Shown here piece after piece: positions 24,501-38,140 of a stretch of DNA of 64,000 nucleotides. The notes beneath the pieces were generated by a model. The model was not told the DNA's origin. It saw nothing but the letters and a program-made list of their open reading frames with translations, and did not search any database. The stretch comes from Strix aluco (lineage: Eukaryota; Chordata; Aves; Strigiformes; Strigidae). How positions within the stretch are numbered: position 1 is the stretch's first letter; the number at the start of each line of letters is the position of its first letter. The stretch spans positions 39,446,180 through 39,510,179 of the forward strand of contig NC_133932.1 in assembly GCF_031877795.1 (NCBI RefSeq), read 5' to 3'. The position numbers and the translations under genes are program-made.

Positions 24501-27500
24501 ATTGCCTGTGCTACAGTTTATGGAGATAAAAAGCACTTGCCAACTGCAGTAAGCCATGGAGTGGCCATGTCAAAACCCTTGCAATAACATTCACCAAAGA
24601 AGGGCAGGTTTTTTCAGGGCAACGTCTCTTCTGCTTTGTATGAAGACATTTATTACATGGTGTTGCAAGGGCTGCATTTTTACTTACAAGGCCTGAAATT
24701 CTCAGGCTCTGGGAATCCCAAAGGGAGGGGAGCAGTTTTCAGGAAGGCTGTCCTCATTTTCTCAAAGATATATACCAATATTTATTGGTTATTGATTATT
24801 ATTATAGATTATTTATTGATTACAGCAGGTATTCCCTTTGCTGATTGTTTACTTCTTCAATCAAGCTGGATCCTTGCAGGTCAAGATAATCCAGCCCCCT
24901 GGATCAGGGCAGAGAGTTGAAATGAAGTGACACAACCGCAGCAGTGCACAATGGCTGAAGGACTGGCGAGTTCAAAGTTGCAGCCTCCTGAAAGTCTTGT
25001 CTTCAGAAAAAAGAAACCCCCAAATTCCAGAAGAAGGAAGTGCAGGAGAGGAGGAGCAGAGTGCACAGGGACTGGCATGACGGCTGGTGTTAGCAGCATG
25101 GGTTGGAAGAGCAGGGGGAAGGGTGCTGTGTGCCAGGCTGAGTTGTGAGGCTCTTGGGAATACTTTTCCCATCAGGAAACATCCCTTTGCCCTATGTGGA
25201 TGTTCTTTTTACCCCTTCTGGGGGGAGGACAGTGGGCAGTAAGCAGGTCCAGTATTATAGCCAACATGGTCATTCCTGGTTCCCCTTTTTTTTCCTTTCC
25301 AGGGTAATTAGTACCCATGTCCGAATGTCTCCTTCTCAGCTGGGAAGTACTGCCCATCCTAGAGAGGAGCAGAGCTAATGGAGCCCCCAGGACCACATTT
25401 TGTTACCCAGAGAAGGTTTAGTGTCTGCCCACTTCCTATTATCCCTCTTACCCTCAGGTCATCCCCGGGGCAGGAGCCAGCTTCCAACACAGGCTGGGAC
25501 ACTGAAAGAGGATGGCCACAACAGGGCCATAAAAGCAGCCAAATCTTCACGCCCTTCAGAGGACGATGGCCTGCTTTTTGCTGGGTTGTTGTGAAGAGCA
25601 AGCAGCTCTTTGGAAGTAACAACCTTTTTATGTACCCTGGAATAGAACTGTAAAGCAACACAGGCCCAGAGGAAGACTGAACAGCATTGACAGAAGGTTT
25701 CAATCACTCAGCAGCACACAAATACACAGAGGTATCCCAGTGAATAAGACTGGGGAGTCAGAGGGGAGAAGCTGGACAAGACTTCAGTGAGAAGGGAAGG
25801 TTGGACTCAGTCAGTGGGAAAACAGTGTGCAGCACTAGAAGAGTTGCTTCTCAGGTAGCTCAGCGAGGCTGTGGAACATTCCTCTTGTCATGCAGTAGGT
25901 GGAGAAAGAACACCAAGCACTGGGCAACATTACTTAGTGCAAAATTTTATTTGCTCATCTGCCTGAATGCTATCAGAAGCCTCCAGATCTGCTCTCCTAC
26001 ATCCACAGCTGCTCATAAAGTGCATTACTTAAACCTTTATAACTGAGAGCATCCTCACTGGGTCACTTAAAAGCTTCTCTGTCATCTACAGGTCATTGTG
26101 TCACCCTTGTAAGTGAGAAATGTTATGCAAGGACTTTTTTGTTTGCATGCTGTGAGTTTAGATTTGGGGCCCTGCATTTAAAAATGATTGCTCTAAATTT
26201 CCTTCCTATTATTGCACCCACAGCTGCAACTCCCCTCCTCTGCACCCCTCTTCCCAGCTGTAACATACAAAATTCCTTTATTTCTTTTATTCAACAGCTG
26301 CAGCATGGATTTTTCTGTTTGTTTGTTTTCCCTCACTGTATTTGGTCTCCTGGCTATGACCTATTGACAAAATGCATAAAACATGGGAAGAAAGAAAAAG
26401 AAAGGGAAAAGAGGGGTTGATCTAGACTGGAGATGCTGTGACTATCTTTATCATTTAACCTTAATTATACACAGCAAAGCCATGTCGTTGGTGTTGCATC
26501 AACTTAAGTCTTATTTCACCTGCTGTGCCTGAGCGTAACACTTTCCTGTGGATTAAAGTCTGGGAAATGTGATGCTCTTCAGCTTGATTATCCCTTAGTT
26601 TGCAGTCTTCTACCCAGGAGTGTGCTCCAGTCCCTGGCCTGTGTGCTCTATTTACCTTGCAAGATCATAAGAGACATAAAGGGGATTGCTGGCACATACC
26701 AACTCCTTCCCCTCCTCCTGTGATGCAAAGCAGCCATAAACCTGTGGTGCATAACAGCTGAGAACTGTGGAGAGCAGGCCTTGGTGTTGTTAGTGCGTGC
26801 ACACAGTGACGCATGTAGAGCCGGTCTCAGCATTTTGTTTGCCAGCCTATCACACTAATCTTTCTGCCGCTAACCTCCACCACCCTCATACTAATGCTCA
26901 TCCTCACATGAGTGCGCATAAACCCGGCAAGAGGATTTGGGAGCAGCTTAGACAAACGGTTCATTAGGGGTCTTTCTCTGCCAAGTAATGTTTTTTTCTA
27001 AGGTTCCCATCACCGAGCTACTGTAAAAATAAATTCTCCAAGTCACCAGACAGCTGCCACCGTAACAGACTCGTCTGGCATCCAGGCGTAAGGGATGGGG
27101 CTCATTATCCCATCAAGAGCTAGCTTTTTTGCTCTCAGTTAGGCTGCTGTATGAACAGATCCGATCCCTTTGAGCTAGATGAAAGCTGTGGTTATTTCAC
27201 AATTCTCCTCAGCACAGGGAGATTTGCAGATCTTATGGCACTGCACAAGTACTTCTGAACCTGGTGGAGGTTCAGAGAGGTTCATCCCTGTGGTTGCCTG
27301 TTAAAGGATGTGCTCCCTGCAGCAGTATCTGGGTTCTGTTTGTACTGTGCAATTGCAGTATGCTGTCTAGGTTAACTTTAAATAACCTGATTATACAGGT
27401 AGCCTGTGTACACACAGTACCTGGTGGAGAATCATGTTGGTTTCAGCCTCTGTAGTACCAACAGGTCTCTCCAATGCCTCACTCTCTAACCTGAATCAGT

Positions 27501-30500
27501 AATATGACTCGCTGCCCGAACCCCCTTCCATCAGTGTCCATTTTAGATCTGATACTGCCTTCTTGCCCTGTCCACCTCCTGTCTTCTCTGTGAGCCAACT
27601 TCCACGGACACTTTAGGACTGGCAAACAGCTCAATCCCCAGTGCCAGGTTATACCTGAGCACTGCAGCATTGCCTGAGATTAGGCAGTGTTTGGAGCTTT
27701 CCTGGGTGGTTTAACAATTCACACAATGACATCTACCTTCGGTGTCTGGTGTTTTCCCTCCACGCCCTGCTCAGACAGTGAGAGGCAGACTCAAACCAGG
27801 ACTGTGTGGTTCACTGCAGAATTACCAAGTGGCTGCAGGGTTTGCAGAATGCCCTTTACGGAGCTGCTTGTCCTGGTCAGAGTGCCCTCCTTCCATGATA
27901 TCATCTCTATTTTTCCAGCCTTCTTCCAGTGCTCCTACAGACCTCCTCCTGCCTCTCCTTCCCTACTACATCAGCACCACTTGTGCAATTTCCCTCTTTC
28001 CCTGGACCAGCAGATAAAACAACTTTTTTCCTGGCTAACTCCTCCTGCAATCTCTTTTCCCCCCTCTCCAGACACTGCCTCTAGTCACTGGAACAAAAAA
28101 AAAAAATTATAAAATCAAAGAACTATATAGCAATTTTTCATGTTCTTTTTTTTCTTTTTTTAAAAAGAAGAGGTCTCAATTTGAAGATATTTATTTGGTA
28201 GAGGTTCGTGCCATAAAAACAATGGACATGGTTTCTCTTTTCCTCTGAAAAATAGCCAAGGTTTTAATTCCTCAAACTGTTACATCACTTCGCATAATTA
28301 TTTGCTTTAGATGAGTAAACAGGTTGTCACAAAACAACTCTACACTCTCAAATTTTCTGGTCTGAGAAAAATGGATGTAATTTCCATAGCAAAGGGAATA
28401 TTTTATACTGCAGGAAAAGGGGCCGTGGAAAGCTCACGGAGATAAGATCTCATTGCAAGGCAGGGGGACTCTCAACAGTAAGCACTGTGGAGTTTCAGGA
28501 GAGGTGGTTTTATTCACAAAAAAAGACTAGGGGAGTGAAAAGGGCTCAAACTGTACCTCTGCCTTTCTGGGTGAGAAGTCATTTTACTTGTTCCCAGTCA
28601 CCATGATGATACTTACCTCTGCTGGAAAGTGCTCTGAGATCTACAGATGGGGAGAAGCATCATTGCTTAGCAGCTGTAAATTTCCAAACCTGCTCCTGTT
28701 CCAGTTCTCCTGCTCTCTGGGTGTGCTAGATGCTCTCTTCACATCTCCTACTCTCGGGGCGGGGCGTACTGCTACAGACTGGGAAGCAAAGAGCATCTCT
28801 CATTCCCTATGCAAATCCATTGATGAAAACATAAAATGCATTGTGCTGCTAAAACTTGCTGAGCTTGTTTGAATAAATGCCAAGGATTAACAACACGTAA
28901 ATTCACCATTGATTTGACAACAATGATGTTATGTGCCCTAAACACTGATGGGATTTGTTCAGTGTTTAGGATGTGGGCTCTGAGGTGGAAAAAAGGGATT
29001 GCTAGTAATTTTTTAAGCCTCTTTGGCTGCACCAAGGCAGACTGTTGGTATTATATAAATTCTTTAGATAAAATAAATATCAGCCTTTGTATGAGGAGAG
29101 TGGATATTTAACTTTTTCAGTGTACAGCTGAATAGTAAATCTGACTGTGGATTGTTATAAGCCAGGAAATAAAATTTGCCCCATCCCTCCAAAATATGGA
29201 AGAAGATGTTGGAGTGGAAGAAGAATCCCAAGGCCAGTAATAAAACAGAGGATTGTGCCTTAAAAACAGTAGGACAAAGACTTCTTTTTAGATAGAAAGC
29301 TAGAAATGTCACCTCCATAAGTTGTTCCCTCTCTGATTGCTCTCTCCCTGGCTCTGGTGTTCAGCAACTTTGCAACCATGGTTCCTGTGGGACAAAAACT
29401 ATTGTGAGCAAGAGTGGGGACCACCTGGGACAAAACTTGTGCAACGGGCTGACCGTTAAGCAAGAGTTTCAGAGGTGAGGGAAGGGAGAGCTATGATCAC
29501 TTACACTAGAACAGTCTTAGCCCCTCACCCTTTAAGCCAAGCTGCTGGTGTGCAGGGGGTTGTTCACTGGTCCCAGCTGGGCAGCTGATGGCTGTTTGGG
29601 AGGCATGGGAATTTTCAGAATTCTCTGAGGACATGCTGATCACTTTTAAAAGAAAAGCAAGCCAAGGTTTGGATTTTTTTTTTAAATACACTTGCTGAAA
29701 GTTAGGCTCCTAAATCTATATTTAAACTTCTTAATACATGGCCTGATTTTCAAAGGTGCTCAGCATGTAGCAACCCTCCCACTAACTGGCTTCTTTCTTG
29801 CTATGAACTATCCTCAAAGAGGGGTTTTCAAGTGTTCTCTTTGCTTTTAACAAGAAACTCTTATTCATCTAGTAAAAAAAGAATATAACATATGCCTTCT
29901 CTCATGTCAGCCCTCCCATTACGTTAGCCCTGCAGCCCCAACCACAGTTAAGCACAGTGTGCAAATTGCACTGATAACACGGCCTCACCTCCTCCAACCA
30001 TTATAAACTTTAGTGAGGAGGTATCAACAACATTCAAAACTACTCGGCAGAAATCACTACTTTAGTGTTTTCCATGGTATTTAGTAGGGGTTGAGTGCAG
30101 AGGAAAATGAGTGTAGCTGCAGTTATAATCAGTTGTTCCTTCCTCCATCAGCATCCCTGGTCAGACATGATAGCAAGGTTTGAGCTCCTGACTATGACAC
30201 TGCCCTGGAAGGCACGCATATGTTTGAGGAACAGGAAATGAGTCTTCTAAAGAAAGGACTCTTTCCTTAAAAAAAAAAAAAAAAATGCTCTGTGTTCATT
30301 TCTAGGGAGAGCTTTTAGTAAGTGCTTAGCAGCTCAGGAGCCAAAACTGATAATGCTGGCTCCCTAGTGAGCCTGCCCTTTTAGATTGACTGCTTGCACA
30401 CTGACTTATATCGACATCCTCTCCGAAGATAGGTCTATGTAAGATTAAGAAAAGCACGGTCGTTTTTTCCCACTCACCAGCTCCCTCACACCCATTATGT

Positions 30501-33500
30501 AGTATTTTCCACCACAGTAAGACTGGTAGAAAGAAAACTTGCAACAAAAATCACATTATTACCTGCCCTAGTTCTGTGTGGCTGTCATGAACTCCTTTTT
30601 GTACCTCATAGAAATGTTCCTCCGAAGGGAAAACTTTTTTATCAATATGCAACAATTTTATCATTAAATATTGGCAGAGATTATTCACTCTCTTATCTTG
30701 TCACTAAACATCTTACATCTAAATGCAGAGGACCATCTAAATGAGTACAGTCCTACCTTTTTGGGTTGACAGGTCTATTCAAAAGAAAAAGCACTGGAAC
30801 TCATTCCTGTTTTCTATCAGAACTATCTGAAGAGTTGCACACTCTGCAGGTTAACAGAGACCACTTGACTCGAGAGGACATGCAGATCAGAGCAGAGAGG
30901 TTGCCTTTCTTGGCTGTCCCGGGGCTGCAACACACCAGTTGGAAACAGTAATCCCAGTTATATTAGCACTTCAGAATCGCATACAAACCCTCCACAGTTA
31001 CACGTGACCAGTCACTGCTCCACTTAAATGCTTGCTTTTCTCTTCACATTGGGCTTGTACAGAGCTTGTCATGGGGGTTGGAAACAGCACTGGACTCACC
31101 TAGAAATTGGCAGGTGAGAGTCAGTTATGTGAGCAAACTAATTGCAGCTGAACGCAAGCAAGGGCTGTTCTTGATCACTGATGTCTGCTTTACTCAGAAA
31201 CGTGATCTGGGATTTCTGCAGCTTGTCCTGGGTAACATCTTTTACTAAATGTCTCCTGTGCTGGCAATTATGCAGGATAGTTTAGGAAGGGATTTTTTCA
31301 AAGGTAAGCTAGACAGCAGATCCTACTGGAAGACCTTTTGAGTTGGACTTGCATTCTAAATTTTCAATGAGGCTTTGGGAAACCTGCCTTTGATGCATTG
31401 CTTTTGGATGTGTTCATGAGCACATGCATTAGTCTTTTTTTCCTTTATAGCAACACCAACAAATCTCACTGCCTTTGCTCAGTTGGTGATAATGATGCAC
31501 AAATGTTGTGCATCCTGTGAGAAGTCTGGCCCCCTGAACTGGTGCAAAATGATTGCTTTCTCCTCTCATCCCAAATTTTCACTGGATGGGATTCATCTCA
31601 CCAACTCTGCTTGCCCAGAAGGAGGTTAGAATTAGAACGGCCTCCCCTAAGGCAAGTGTCCAGGCTCCCTCCTTTGTCAGTCAAGATGTAGGCACTGCTG
31701 GAAGATGTCTCATTTCACCTTTCCTACCCACCTAATGTGAGCCACCTGGAGGCATCTGTCTCTCTCCACTGACTGGACAGGGAGCCTGGACAACTCATTT
31801 GGACTGGACATCTAAGTTTTTAGATCGTTGGAAGTTAGATGTGATGAGTCTCAGGAGACTGCTTGTTGCCCAGAGGCGTGCAGGCAGTGAGAAGTCTGTA
31901 TCAGAAAAAACTTCTGTGAATGAAATTTACATTTCAGAGGAATGTTTTGCCCATAAAAGACAAAAATGTCCATTCAAGGCAAAATGCATATGATTAATGC
32001 TAGGGAGAGCCATGAAAATGTGGGTCCAGAAGAAACTAAAGGCATAAACCCATAAAGCTGGCTGTCACTTTTCAAGTATTTGAATGTGTGGTAATATACA
32101 TAATTTTAGATGAAATTTAAGTGAAGACGTATTTGACATTTTTCTGTCAACAGCCCATTCCCATCATCCTGCTGAACATATGGGGTGCTCCGATCATGTG
32201 TTGAAGACACACGTGCACCAATCCTGGAGCAAGCTTCAGGCTGTGGGTAGCTGATGGATTTTGTTGGGCTTCCCTGTGAGATAAGTGGTGGTGTGTAGGC
32301 AAGCAGCTGCTTTCCTGGTGCCTAAATAAGAGCACCAATGTGCTGCTGGTTGGTGTTGCTGAGAGAGGTACAGCCTGCCTGGGATCCCTTCTGCCTCCCT
32401 GTCCCAATAATCTGCCCCTGTTCCTGCACAGGGAATATGCTGGATGTCAGAGCTCAAGGGTTTGGCAGTTTCTTAAGGACTAAAAGATGCCCAGAGAGGA
32501 GTTCCCTGTGCTCCTGGTATAACTCCTGGTTTGGGAAACACAAAGAGGATGTTCCCAACATGCTGCAGGGATTGCATCCACCCCTCACACATGGCTGGGG
32601 CCCAAATGGTATGTCAGACCCCCAAATCTGTTTCGCTTTCTGTGTCAGGGCACCATTCCCACCTTGCTCTTCTACCAGCCAAATAAATAATTTGCTCTGT
32701 GTGCTCCAGTGAGTGGCTTGGGATTTGAAGCTGTTCCTCTATCTTTCTTTTCATTCTGCACATATCATGTCACTGCTGCTAGTTGGTTAAATACAGGTTA
32801 GCAGGTCTCTGGTACAGAGTGGCTGAGGAGAGATTTTCTTCATCCTGGGGCAAAGACCCAAATCTGATAGAGCTCTTCAAGAAAAATCTTGGTAGTGCTT
32901 TATGACTTCTGCTTGCTTTCCCTTAATTTTCTCAAGCAAAATGACAGATTTGGGACAACGAGATTGAATGGGGTGTCCGGTCTGTTTGTTGTGCATTTTT
33001 CCTCCATGTCTTGAGGACGGATTGATCTCATTTTGGCACCTGATTTTAGAAAAGCCTTCATGCCCAAGAACCATGGCCAGACCACAAGGCCTTTTCCTGC
33101 TGGAACTAGGTGAGGTTGAACCTAAACTCTTGTCTGTCATAGTGGTCTCTGCTGCCTTTTTGGGTGTTTTTCTGCTCAACTTTTTGCTTGCCTCTGGAAA
33201 GCCTCTGTAATGGGATCTTCTGGTTCCCACTTTTCCTCTCCTGCCTCTATGCACTGCGTGGGGAGGGGTCATGTGTGGGAGTCAAGGCCAAGGACTTTCC
33301 AAGACCACGTGGAGTGTAGATGCCAGGTGATGCTCAGCTGAATGTCACTTTGGCTCAGTGTTTTTCTGAATTTAGCTCCTCTGGCCTGGATTGGTCCCAT
33401 TTCTCCCAAAGCTCTGATGGCAGGGTCTCATCCAACCTCTGTTTCTTTAGTCCCTGTCACCAGCAGAGGATGATTCAGCCCCTCAGCTCCGAAGTGCCTT

Positions 33501-34500
33501 TTGGAGGTGCCCTCTCCTCTCTCTCTCTCACTTTCTGCTGACTGCAAAAGGTGCTGAGGCACACAAGACTCCTGACATAGGTGCTTCTGCTGCCCAGAAG
33601 GCCCCTAGTATGCAGTCCTAGCACTGGAGCATCACTGGCTCCAGGGGAAATGGGGTTTCAGCTGTCGCCGTGGCCTCGTGCCGAGCCTGGCTGTGGAGCT
33701 GGGCAGCCCTGCCACCCTTTCACCGCCCAGCTGCCTCAGCTCTCTGGCAGAGCTTGCTGCTCCCACAGTGGGCTGTCCACGTGCCCTTATCCCTGGTCCA
33801 TCCGGGATGGTGGACAATCCCTTAAAGGCGGCTTTAAGTGAAACAGAAATGCAAAACAGTCATAACCAGAAATGCATGTTAACCAGGATCTGTGTTGTGA
33901 CACCGGCAGATAAATGAACCTCCCACAACACTCCTGAATCAAAACAAGGACAGTCTCAAGAGCAGCTTTGGGATTGCTGTTACGGTCGGTGACCAAACTT
34001 ATTTTTCCTTGTTGCTTTTGGCAAAGTATTTGTTCGTTAAAAGTTTCTGTTTTGTCAGACCTGTGTTCATGCTCTGCATCATGCATTAGTCCTGCTTCCC
34101 TGCCAGCCCCACCAGGATCCCCGTGTCAGGGTTGTCAGGCCCCACTCAAGTGGTGGAGACACTTTATAGCATGTCACAAAAAAAGTTTCCCTTTCTTCAA
34201 CCTGAATCAAATCCTTTTTCCTCACTTGGAAGAAAGATGTTTCATTTATTTGGAAGGGACTTTGTGTTTCTGTTTCAAGGAGGGGCAGAAACGAAGCAAA
34301 TTAACAAAAAGCCAGGGGTGGGTTACAAAGATCCACAGAGCAGACCTCCTCCACAAGCATCCTTGAGATGCCCACCAGGGTGTCCTGTTTAGCTTGCTTG
34401 ATCCCATAGAGGAACTGCCAGTACCCCTGGGCACCCCGTGTCTCACAGCCTGCTGCCTGGCATCATCCCTCCAGGAGATCTGGCACCGATTCCAACCAGA
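21565..34500. other. Intergenic interval between U2AF1 and CRYAA, no gene seen
   Basis: About 13 kb of unique-looking DNA. Short frames on both strands show no recognised protein, and I find no convincing processed pseudogene, tRNA or full transposon. A candidate conserved element lies at 26840-27130. Simple A or T runs occur near 28096-28110 and 30269-30285. Confidence 0.5.
26840..27130. promoter_or_regulatory. Candidate distal enhancer about 7.7 kb upstream of CRYAA
   Basis: The block is rich in homeodomain-type words (CACTAATC, ACTAATGCTC, TTCATTAGG, CTCATTATCCC with an OTX/PITX-like core) and complex non-repetitive sequence, in contrast to its flanks. Mouse Cryaa is reported to have a distal lens control region several kilobases upstream, so the position is suggestive. 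This is inference from base pattern; conservation has not been measured. Confidence 0.3.
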
Positions 34501-34640
34501 CTGTCATTTCCAGGTCAGTCTCCGCATTTCTGCTGACCACATTGCCTCCATCATGAGATCATGTCTTTCCAGAGAAATCCCGCTAATGCCTTCATTCTGC
34601 GAGACCGGTATATATAGGGGGAGCTTCCCTGGAGCTGCAC
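34489..34640 (+). promoter_or_regulatory. CRYAA proximal promoter with MARE-like lens element and TATA box
   Basis: The site TGCTGACCACATTGCC at 34531-34546 corresponds to the alphaCE2/MARE element of the chicken alpha-A crystallin promoter, which binds L-Maf/c-Maf factors in lens. It lies about 110 bp before the inferred start. The TATA box is TATATATA at 34609-34616, placing transcription start near 34640. Element order and spacing match the chicken gene as I know it. Confidence 0.85.
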
Positions 34641-34733
34641 TGCGCAGTCCAGCCAAGGCATCGCTGTCTCCCCAGCAGCTGCACTGCCCCCACTGTTCTC
34701 CCCTTGCAGCCACAGGTCGCAGCAGCAGCAAGC

Positions 34734-34922
34734 ATGGACATTACCATCCAGCACCCCTGGTTCAAGCGTGCTCTGGGACCCCTCATTCCAAGCCGTTTGT
34801 TCGACCAGTTTTTTGGAGAGGGTCTCCTCGAGTATGATCTCCTGCCTTTGTTCTCTTCCACTATCAGCCCCTACTACAGGCAGTCCCTCTTCCGCAGCGT
34901 GCTGGAGTCGGGCATTTCAGAG
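34734..34922 (+). CDS. CRYAA: CRYAA coding exon 1
   Basis: The exon encodes residues 1-63 (MDITIQHP to ESGISE). The ATG at 34734 is chosen because it starts the invariant crystallin N-terminus; an in-frame ATG 30 bases upstream (34704) lies in the 5' UTR and would add residues absent from the family. The donor is GTAAGG at 34923. The 5' UTR is about 34640-34733. Confidence 0.97.
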
Positions 34923-37286
34923 GTAAGGGCCCTTCGGCTTCATCTCCTTTTCCTTACTCTCCCTCCTTACGCCTCCACCTGCTCCTCCTCACCCGTGGCT
35001 CACCGACTGTAGCCCTGCACTGGGGTGCAAGGGGGCGAGGAGGACTTCTGGCCCACCACCAAGCACAGCCCGCCTGCCTCTTCTTGGGCACTGAGGGAAA
35101 CCCTTGCTGGGGAGAAGGCTTCTGTTTGAGAAATGGAAACCATTTTGGCTCCTGATGGTTGTTTCCGACACATAAAAGGCTGCCTTTGCTGCCCTCATGC
35201 CTGCTGGCCATATGGCGAGGGAAGAGCTAGGCTACTCCCAGAGTAAGTGCCCATGAGGGCAGCTCGGCGTGGGAGAGGACCCTGGTGAGTGGGAGCTTCC
35301 TCTGGCCCCCTCCTTCGCCTCAGGAGTTCGGTGGTTTTTGCAAGCCCACGCTGGAGGACCCAGGAGCAATTCTCTGAAGGCAGCGTGTAGGAGGAGTGCG
35401 TAGCCATGGGGGCTGTAGTCCGAAGCTCAGGAACTGCTGCTTTCTCTAGTCCTCTCTTACTGGTTTCCTCCCAGAGCTAAGACCACAAAGAAACTATAAA
35501 TTGCTGAAAGGACGAAACGTGTGCTACCAGAGAATATTACACTGATTTCCATCCCCTCTTGCTGCTGCGTACAAACGCCTGGTGCATCTGGCAGATTGCT
35601 GAATGCAAAGGGGTTCCCAGCACAAGAATAGCGGCGGGAAGTGACGCCTCTCCTGAGAGCAGTAGCAATGGCACAGACACCTACCATGGCCTCCCAGTGT
35701 CCCTGGGCCCCTGCGATGGGAAGACCCCCACAGAGGCCCGTAGTCACAGAAGGAGAAACTATGCCGCTGCCAGGCCACCCCATCTTCAGCTTTTAAGTTG
35801 CCACGATGCTGGCGTTGCCTCCACACTTAGAGCTTGGGTCTTACTGTCTAATAATGTTCGTTTCAGGTGAGGTCTGACCGGGACAAGTTTACAATCATGC
35901 TGGATGTAAAACACTTCTCTCCCGAAGACCTGAGTGTGAAGATTATCGACGACTTTGTGGAAATCCATGGCAAGCACAGTGAAAGACAGGTAAGTGGAAG
36001 TGATGGTGATGGTGGAGCAACTGGGGAGTCAAGCTCCATTTTCTTTCTTTCCAATGGTCCTCAGCTGGAGGAAAAAAAAAAAAATATCAGAAGAAGTTAT
36101 TTATCGATTGGCATTATTGACATGGCCTGTTCCCACAGAGCTCCAACCTGATATCTGACAATAACGAGCTAATCCACTCATCTTTTGTTTATTTTCAATC
36201 ATCATCTTCCATAACCATCAGATGACGATGTCCATTGTTCACTAATAACACTGGACCAGACAAAAAACTTCATCTGGCGCTGCTAAAGCATGGCTGAGTT
36301 TTCATAAGCCAGAATCATTAGTGAAAACAGTTTTCATGGTCTGATCTGGGAGAGAAAAGCAAGAGCAAACAAAACAAAAGAAAAACAACTGAATGCCTCA
36401 GGCTTGGAAACTTTTAACATGTATATCATGGAAATATCTGTGGGGGTCGAAAAGTGAATTATACCAGCAGGGGTTTAATTCTTCTCATACACTTTTTTTG
36501 GCTGGACAAAGTTCTAGCGTGGAAAGAGTATGTATTTTTTAATATAGTTATTTTTTGCAGAGGAAGAGAGCAGCCATTTTCATGGCTGACTTAAAAAAAA
36601 AAAATTGCATTTCTCATTCTTCTAGCCAAAAAAACCAGGGGGCCAGGATTGTGTACTTTGGCTGTCACAGTGTTGCTGCCTAGTAAGGAAATACATGGGC
36701 ACACATGCGCGCATTGCTTTTACCTTTGCAGCACCCCAGACTTTCTCTCTAAGCATCCTTTGCAATTGGACGCCTTGGCAGGGCCCCCGTCAAAATCAGA
36801 TCTCAACCTATATTATGACCAAAATCACATCCTGCTGCTCTGCTCAGCTCTTGCAGCTTCAGGGGCATCACACGGGGACACCTACCCCTACAAACCTGTA
36901 AAATAGAATAAAAAGCAGAGATGCACCCAGTGATACTGGCAGTACAGTGTCACGATAAGCCAGGGCAAATGTGGACCCCCCTCCGATGAAACCATGGGGT
37001 CAGGCAGAGGGAGGCATGGCGTGGTGCTGGGTGGTTTCTGATGGGCCTGTCCCACTTTTCCCCACTGCCTCCTCAGGACGACCACGGCTACATCTCCCGT
37101 GAATTTCACCGCCGGTACCGCCTGCCCGCCAACGTGGACCAGGCTGCCATTACCTGCTCCCTGTCTAACGACGGCATGCTGACCTTCTCGGGCCCCAAGG
37201 TCCCCTCCAACATGGACGCCGGCCACAGCGAGAGGCCCATCCCTGTGTCCCGGGAGGAGAAGCCCACCTCCGCGCCTTCTTCCTAA
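34734..37286 (+). CDS. CRYAA: CRYAA, alpha-A crystallin (three coding exons)
   Basis: Alpha-A crystallin is a small heat-shock protein (HSPB4) that forms large cytosolic oligomers with alpha-B crystallin, supplies refractive protein in lens fibre cells and holds unfolding proteins in solution. Joining 34734-34922, 35867-35989 and 37077-37286 gives 173 residues, the standard length. The N-terminal region runs from [15 protein letters not shown] (R12, R21, R49 conserved). The alpha-crystallin domain covers about residues 62-144 with R116 and the lone cysteine C131. The tail has the I-P-V oligomerisation motif at 159-161 and ends SAPSS. All junctions are GT/AG and in phase. Compared with my memory of chicken, the clearest difference is A152-G153 after NMD. 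There is no rodent-type insert exon in intron 1. Confidence 0.98.
35867..35989 (+). CDS. CRYAA: CRYAA coding exon 2
   Basis: The 123-bp exon encodes residues 64-104, [14 protein letters not shown] to HGKHSERQ, the first strands of the alpha-crystallin domain. The acceptor is TTTCAG and the donor GTAAGT. Intron 1 is 944 bp and intron 2 is 1087 bp; neither shows another exon. Confidence 0.97.
37077..37286 (+). CDS. CRYAA: CRYAA coding exon 3 and stop
   Basis: The exon encodes residues 105-173, [15 protein letters not shown] to PTSAPSS, followed by TAA at 37284-37286. It holds the dimer-interface strand with R116, Cys131 and the flexible C-terminal extension with the I-P-V motif. The acceptor is CCTCAG. 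Confidence 0.97.
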   Translation, partial: DDHGYISREFHRRYRLPANVDQAAITCSLSNDGMLTFSGPKVPSNMDAGHSERPIPVSREEKPTSAPSS

Positions 37287-38140
37287 GCCTGCCTGCCACT
37301 GCGCTACACAGGTTGCCACTGTCTGCAGGTCTCATTCCCAGAGCCATTGCATAGATATCAGTGAAAATCTAGAGGGGTTTATTTTGTTGGTTCCCCCCCT
37401 TCCCTTCCTTTGTTTCTTTTTTTTTTCCCCTTTCCCTTGGATGGGATGAGGGGCTGGGTGAGCGGCTGGTGGACTTTGAAGCTTAAACCTGCAAACTGTG
37501 CTGTGGGGATGGCATGCATGGCGCGTGCTGCCACGCTCTTGTACTTGCTGAAAGGGTCTTCTTCTGGTGCTGTAGTCCATAACCATCAGGTAGGAGGGAG
37601 TGCACAAGTAACACTGGCTCCTGGTGCACCAAGTCTTGAGTCAAGGCGTGGAGCAGGGGAAAAGCCCTGCAGATTTGCTCTACCCCATGCAGAGTTAAAC
37701 TGGTTACTCTTAAAAGAAAGCAACAGAGCCAAGCCCCACACCTGAGATCCTATGTACATGCAATGAACGTGCCAGAGTTCCTTGCAACTGCAGGAGAAAC
37801 AGTATCTTACCTTCGGGGGTTGCAAGGTATATTTTTTTCAGCAAAGTGTTTGAGTGTATCTGTTCACATCACTACTCTGTCATTTCCCTTAGGGACAACC
37901 GACACAAGGACAAGCACGTCTTTCCACTGTCTTAGTAGGTCCTCGGGGGAGAGAGGGGGGCTCACCGCTGTGCAGAGGCTTCACGTCCCCAGCCAGCTCT
38001 CCCCAGCCTGCGTGTAACACACTGTCTCCCTTGCTCTCGCTGTAATTCTAGGGTAGCTCCACCTCTCTCACTGGTATCTGTCACTCAACCTGAGAATGCG
38101 GTCAGTGGCGGTCAATAAAGAGATATAGGAAACACGCAAT
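37287..38140 (+). terminator. CRYAA: CRYAA 3' UTR and polyadenylation signal
   Basis: A canonical AATAAA lies at 38114-38119, about 830 bases after the stop, and is the only strong signal close downstream. Cleavage is expected 10-30 bases later. A T-rich tract at about 37410-37427 lies in the UTR. Confidence 0.75.

Noticed and set aside
34704..34733. Upstream in-frame ATG of CRYAA
   Set aside because: It would add ten residues not found in any alpha-A crystallin; the ATG at 34734 begins the conserved protein.
34923..35866. Rodent-like alternative insert exon in CRYAA intron 1
   Set aside because: No exon with a suitable frame and splice sites is visible; this exon is known only from some mammals.
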